This document shows positions 45,369 through 47,500 of a stretch of DNA of 47,500 bases, one piece after another. The stretch's first letter is position 1, and every line of letters begins with the position of its first letter. The notes beneath the pieces were generated by a model. That model was not told the DNA's origin, searched no databases, and saw only the letters and a program-made list of their open reading frames with translations. Where the stretch lies: assembly GCA_905221605.1 (NCBI GenBank), contig CAJNDS010001435.1, positions 495,001 to 542,500 on the forward strand. The letters are read 5' to 3'. This DNA comes from Symbiodinium natans (Eukaryota > Sar > Dinophyceae > Suessiales > Symbiodiniaceae). A program made the position numbers and the translations under genes.

Positions 45369-45463
45369 GGGATGTTCCCCCTGAAAGTAACAGTCCTTCA
45401 TAGGAATATAGTACCCCCGACTATTATCCCGATTAAGGACTGTTAGCATAGGTGGGAACATCC
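45369..45463. mobile_element. MITE-like element, family B copy in an intron
   Basis: gggatgttccccctgaaagt then aacagtccttc at the left; aaggactgttagcataggtg then ggaacatcc at the right. It sits inside the proposed intron between 45472 and 45315, almost touching the donor. Confidence 0.88.
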
Positions 45464-45471
45464 TGGGGAAC

Positions 45472-45559
45472 TTTCAAGATTAGGAATGAAGAGTTGGAGA
45501 TGAAACTGTTCGCCTCGCGATTCGCTTGAGGCCGCCGGCTAGCGAACTCCATCTGCCGC
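45472..45559 (-). CDS. Exon of third proposed minus-strand gene
   Basis: Minus strand, acceptor cccttttccgcgcag|g and donor aaa|gttccc, 88 bases, phase 2 to 0: RQMEFASRRPQANREANSFI then SNSSFLILK. A plus-strand rival reads KIRNEELEMKLFASRFA to a stop. The minus splice sites and the phase match to 45250-45315 decide for minus. Confidence 0.62.
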
Positions 45560-45733
45560 CTGCGCGGAAAAGGGATTCAGACCGTTTCGGGTTTAGGGTT
45601 TAGGGTGTAGGGTTTTGGGTGTAGGGTTTAGGGTGTAGGGTTTGGGGTGTAGGGTTGAGGGTTTCGGGTTTCGGGTTTAGGGCTTAGGGTTCAGGGTTCA
45701 GGGTTTAGGGTCCTAAACCCTGAAACCTTGCAG

Positions 45734-45797
45734 GTTTTGAAGCTTCGATGCAAAAGGGCAGGCTGGGTCGGTGATTCATCGGGGAAGAGGGCTCAGG
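45734..45797 (+). CDS. Candidate internal exon
   Basis: Acceptor aaaccttgcag|g, phase 0: VLKLRCKRAGWVGDSSGKRA then Q, donor cagg|gtttag from the repeat. Minus-strand rival MNHRPSLPFCIEASKPARFQ starts at an ATG. Confidence 0.4.
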
Positions 45798-45925
45798 GTT
45801 TAGGATGGTTCACTCTTCAGGCTTTGCCATAAACCCTAAACCCTAAACCCTAAACCCTAGACCCTAAACCTTGAACCCGAAACCCTAGGCCCTAAACCTT
45901 GATGAAGCCTAAACCTTATTCCCTA

Positions 45926-46042
45926 AGGGGTACTTACAAGTAGGGTTCTAAGCATGCTAGCCATACTTACAACCCTCGAGAGCGGGCACTTACAAAACCC
46001 TACTTTTCAGCACCCATGAACCTCCAACCTCCAAAGTAGAGG
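45926..46042. repeat. Family C copy, inverted
   Basis: Reads in the opposite orientation to the other copies: tacttacaagtagggttcta, then gctagccatacttac, ending acccatgaacctccaacctc. Followed by TTTAGGG-like DNA and a run of 19 G (46149-46167). Confidence 0.8.
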
Positions 46043-46177
46043 GTTTTGGGTTCAGGGTTTTTATGGGGGTTTAAGGTTTAGGGTAGTTTAGGGGGGCGTT
46101 TTTGAAGTTTAAGGTTTATATAGGGTTTAAGGTTTTGGGTAGTTTAGGGGGGGGGGGGGGGGGGGGCGTTTCTGAAC

Positions 46178-46268
46178 ACAATTTCCTTGTCGAAACTTCA
46201 CCAACCAGCAGGACGGAACGGCATCTTGAACCCTCAAGTCTAAGCCGAACTCAACATACGCCTTGATG
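46178..46268 (-). CDS. Exon of third proposed minus-strand gene
   Basis: Minus strand, acceptor cattaatag|c and donor tgt|gttcag: IKAYVEFGLDLRVQDAVPSC then WLVKFRQGNC, a beta/alpha-like folded composition. Starting at catcaag|gcg (46261) would make it phase 0 to 0. The longer form accepts exon 46861-46934 in phase. An internal donor (tgctg|gttggt) would give phase 2 and join 45472-45559. Plus-strand rival FLVETSPTSRTERHLEPSSL. Confidence 0.65.
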
Positions 46269-46317
46269 CTATTAATGATGCGTCATGAAAACTTCATGGT
46301 TCCTTGAAAGGACACTT

Positions 46318-46392
46318 GTTGGGTTCAACGAGGCTAAAAAAGGGAACCTAAACGCCGAAAAAAGGGAATAAGGGCCTTCTCTGCACCCTAGA
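46318..46392. repeat. Dispersed repeat family D fragment
   Basis: acttgttgggttcaacgagg then gggaataagggccttctctg. The 5' half of the family is missing. CCCTAAA follows (46396-46533). Confidence 0.55.
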
Positions 46393-46546
46393 CCCCCAAA
46401 CCCTAAACCCTAAACTAAACCCTAAACCCTTAACCCTACACTCGAAACCCTAAACCCTAAACTAAACCCTAACCCTTAACCCTTAACCCTAAACCCTAAA
46501 CCCTAAACCCTAAACCCTAAACCCTAAACCCTAGCAAGGGCTGTAG

Positions 46547-46633
46547 ATCTCCCTCCCGCGGAAACTCGCGGAGAAAGCTTGGGGGTTGGCCCTGATCGAG
46601 GCTGAAGCCCCGCAAGTTTCCCCTAAATTGTAG
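46547..46633 (+). CDS. Terminal exon, plus-strand gene
   Basis: Acceptor caagggctgtag|a, phase 0, 29 codons to a TAG: ISLPRKLAEKAWGLALIEAE then APQVSPKL. Amphipathic helix, about 70 percent third-position GC. A donor caa|gtttcc within it is possible. CCCTAAA left, TTTAGGG right. Family not recognised. Confidence 0.75.
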   Translation: MSLPRKLAEKAWGLALIEAEAPQVSPKL

Positions 46634-46860
46634 GGTTTAGGGTTGAGGGTTTAGGGTTTAGGATTTAGGGTTTAGGGTTTAAGGTTTAGGGTTTGGGGAA
46701 AATACCTAAAGCCTCAACCTTTTTATCAACCCCTATATAAACCCCCTAGACCCGAACCAATACACGAAACCCCCTAAACACCTTGCACCCCTCAAATCCC
46801 CTAAAAAAAACCGGAACTGAAGAGCCCTGCGCCCTAAACCCTAAACCCTAAACCCCAAAC

Positions 46861-46934
46861 GGCCTCTCCAAATACATGATAACCTCTGAGGCCGCCAGTG
46901 GCACCTGCGTCACGGCTTCTTTGCCGGAGAGGCG
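46861..46934 (-). CDS. Exon of third proposed minus-strand gene
   Basis: Minus strand, acceptor caccctaaag|c (inside repeat-like sequence) and donor aggcc|gtttgg, 74 bases, phase 0 to 2: RLSGKEAVTQVPLAASEVIM then YLER. About 75 percent third-position GC. Joins 47220-47264 upstream in phase 0 and 46178-46268 downstream in phase 2. CCCTAAA left, TTTAGGG right. Confidence 0.83.
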
Positions 46935-47219
46935 CTTTAGGGTGTAGGGTTTAGGGTTTAGGGCTTAGGGTTTAGGGTTGAGGGTTGAAGGTTGAGGGTT
47001 GAGGGTTGAGGGTTGAGGATTTAGGTTGCAGGGTTTGGGGTTTAGGGTTTAGGGTTTAGGGCTTGGGGGTAAGAAGAATGCCGCGATAAACAGAACTAAA
47101 GCCTAAGGGTTAGGATTTAGGGCTTAGGGCCAGCCCCCTAAACCAAAAAACCGTCTAGAGCTGTGCTTTTTTTGTTGGGGTGGGGGGGGGTTCCGTTTTG
47201 GGGAAATGTTTCATCTTAC
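46935..47219. repeat. TTTAGGG and TTGAGGG repeats
   Basis: TTTAGGG and TTGAGGG units (46937-47070) and degenerate repeats with a G run (47183-47190). No gene seen. Confidence 0.85.
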
Positions 47220-47264
47220 CTGAACTTCTTCCAGAAGAAAAAGCCGCCTGATGCCTGGAGTCCA
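47220..47264 (-). CDS. Exon of third proposed minus-strand gene (most upstream seen)
   Basis: Minus strand, acceptor atcccaagcag|t and consensus donor cag|gtaaga, 15 codons, phase 0 to 0: WTPGIRRLFLLEEVQ. The same donor in another frame would read ASGGFFFWKKF, but only the first frame stays open into 46861-46934. Beyond it (47280-47500) there is only degenerate CCCTAAA, so the start of this gene lies outside the window. Confidence 0.8.
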
Positions 47265-47500
47265 CTGCTTGGGATTTTTGGGTAAACCCTAAACCCTTAC
47301 AACAAAACCCTAAAACCTAAACCCTAAACCCTAAGCCCTAAGCCCTAAACCCTCAAGGTTCAGAGAGTCTGAAAGCCTGACGGGTTGCCCCGGAACTAAA
47401 CCCTAAACCCTAAATCCTCCCTAATCCCTAAATCCTAAACTGCTACCCTAAACCCTAAATCCTCCCTGAACCCAAAATTATCCTAAACCTGAAACCCAAA

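Noticed and set aside
1-47500. tRNA, rRNA or snRNA genes
   Set aside because: No cloverleaf, rRNA core or snRNA motif was recognised by eye; a covariance-model scan would be decisive.

Overview
The window is nuclear DNA of a protist, most likely a dinoflagellate close to Symbiodiniaceae. Four things point there: Arabidopsis-type TTTAGGG/CCCTAAA motifs spread through the interior on both strands; a ubiquitin-like plus ankyrin protein of a type common in these algae; a degenerate copy of the dinoflagellate spliced-leader sequence about 100 bases upstream of its ATG; and many short GC3-rich exons whose 3' splice sites often read AG|G. No rRNA, tRNA, CRISPR or prokaryotic operon was seen. Apart from the ankyrin region no gene could be named; function is left open where nothing was recognised.

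Layout. 1-7.7 kb: telomere-like blocks separating short candidate exons on both strands, the best at 3899-3994 (+), 2580-2653 (-) and 4797-4847 (-). 7.8-9.2 kb: one long intron-free ankyrin coding region on the minus strand, broken by one frameshift. 10.75-14.26 kb: a 52-bp satellite with a ~1.04-kb higher-order duplication. 15.2-18 kb: short exon candidates on both strands. 17.9-27.7 kb: a proposed minus-strand gene that starts with an ATG exon at 27633-27710, runs through at least nine further short exons that can all be joined in phase 0, and ends at a stop in 17886-17954. 28.3-32.9 kb: a second proposed minus-strand gene that opens with a signal-peptide exon (32784-32849), followed by basic, Lys/Glu- and Pro/Ala-rich exons. 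33.2-41 kb: plus-strand exons (33219-33662, 36816-36911, 40307-40978) mixed with strong minus-strand exons (34684-34877, 41110-41216). 42.5-47.3 kb: a third minus-strand exon chain (47220-47264 down to a stop at 43063), with plus-strand exons at 44132-44440, 44728-44813 and 46547-46633.

The striking feature is the architecture. Almost everything between exons is telomere-like repeat, MITE-like inverted-repeat elements or microsatellite. By my count well over half of the exon islands have CCCTAAA on their left and TTTAGGG on their right, whichever strand is coding. An intron therefore tends to begin with TTTAGGG and end with CCCTAAA, so its two ends are complementary. Several 5' splice sites are the repeat itself (G|GTTTAGGG), and a 17-bp direct repeat flanks one repeat block. 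This fits, but does not prove, introns created or expanded by a mobile or repair-derived telomere-like element.

Limits. Exon calls were made by eye from splice motifs, reading phase, codon third-position GC and peptide composition. GC-rich islands are often open in several frames, so strand is uncertain for many calls; alternatives are given in each entry. Joining exons into genes is inference until RNA data are seen.
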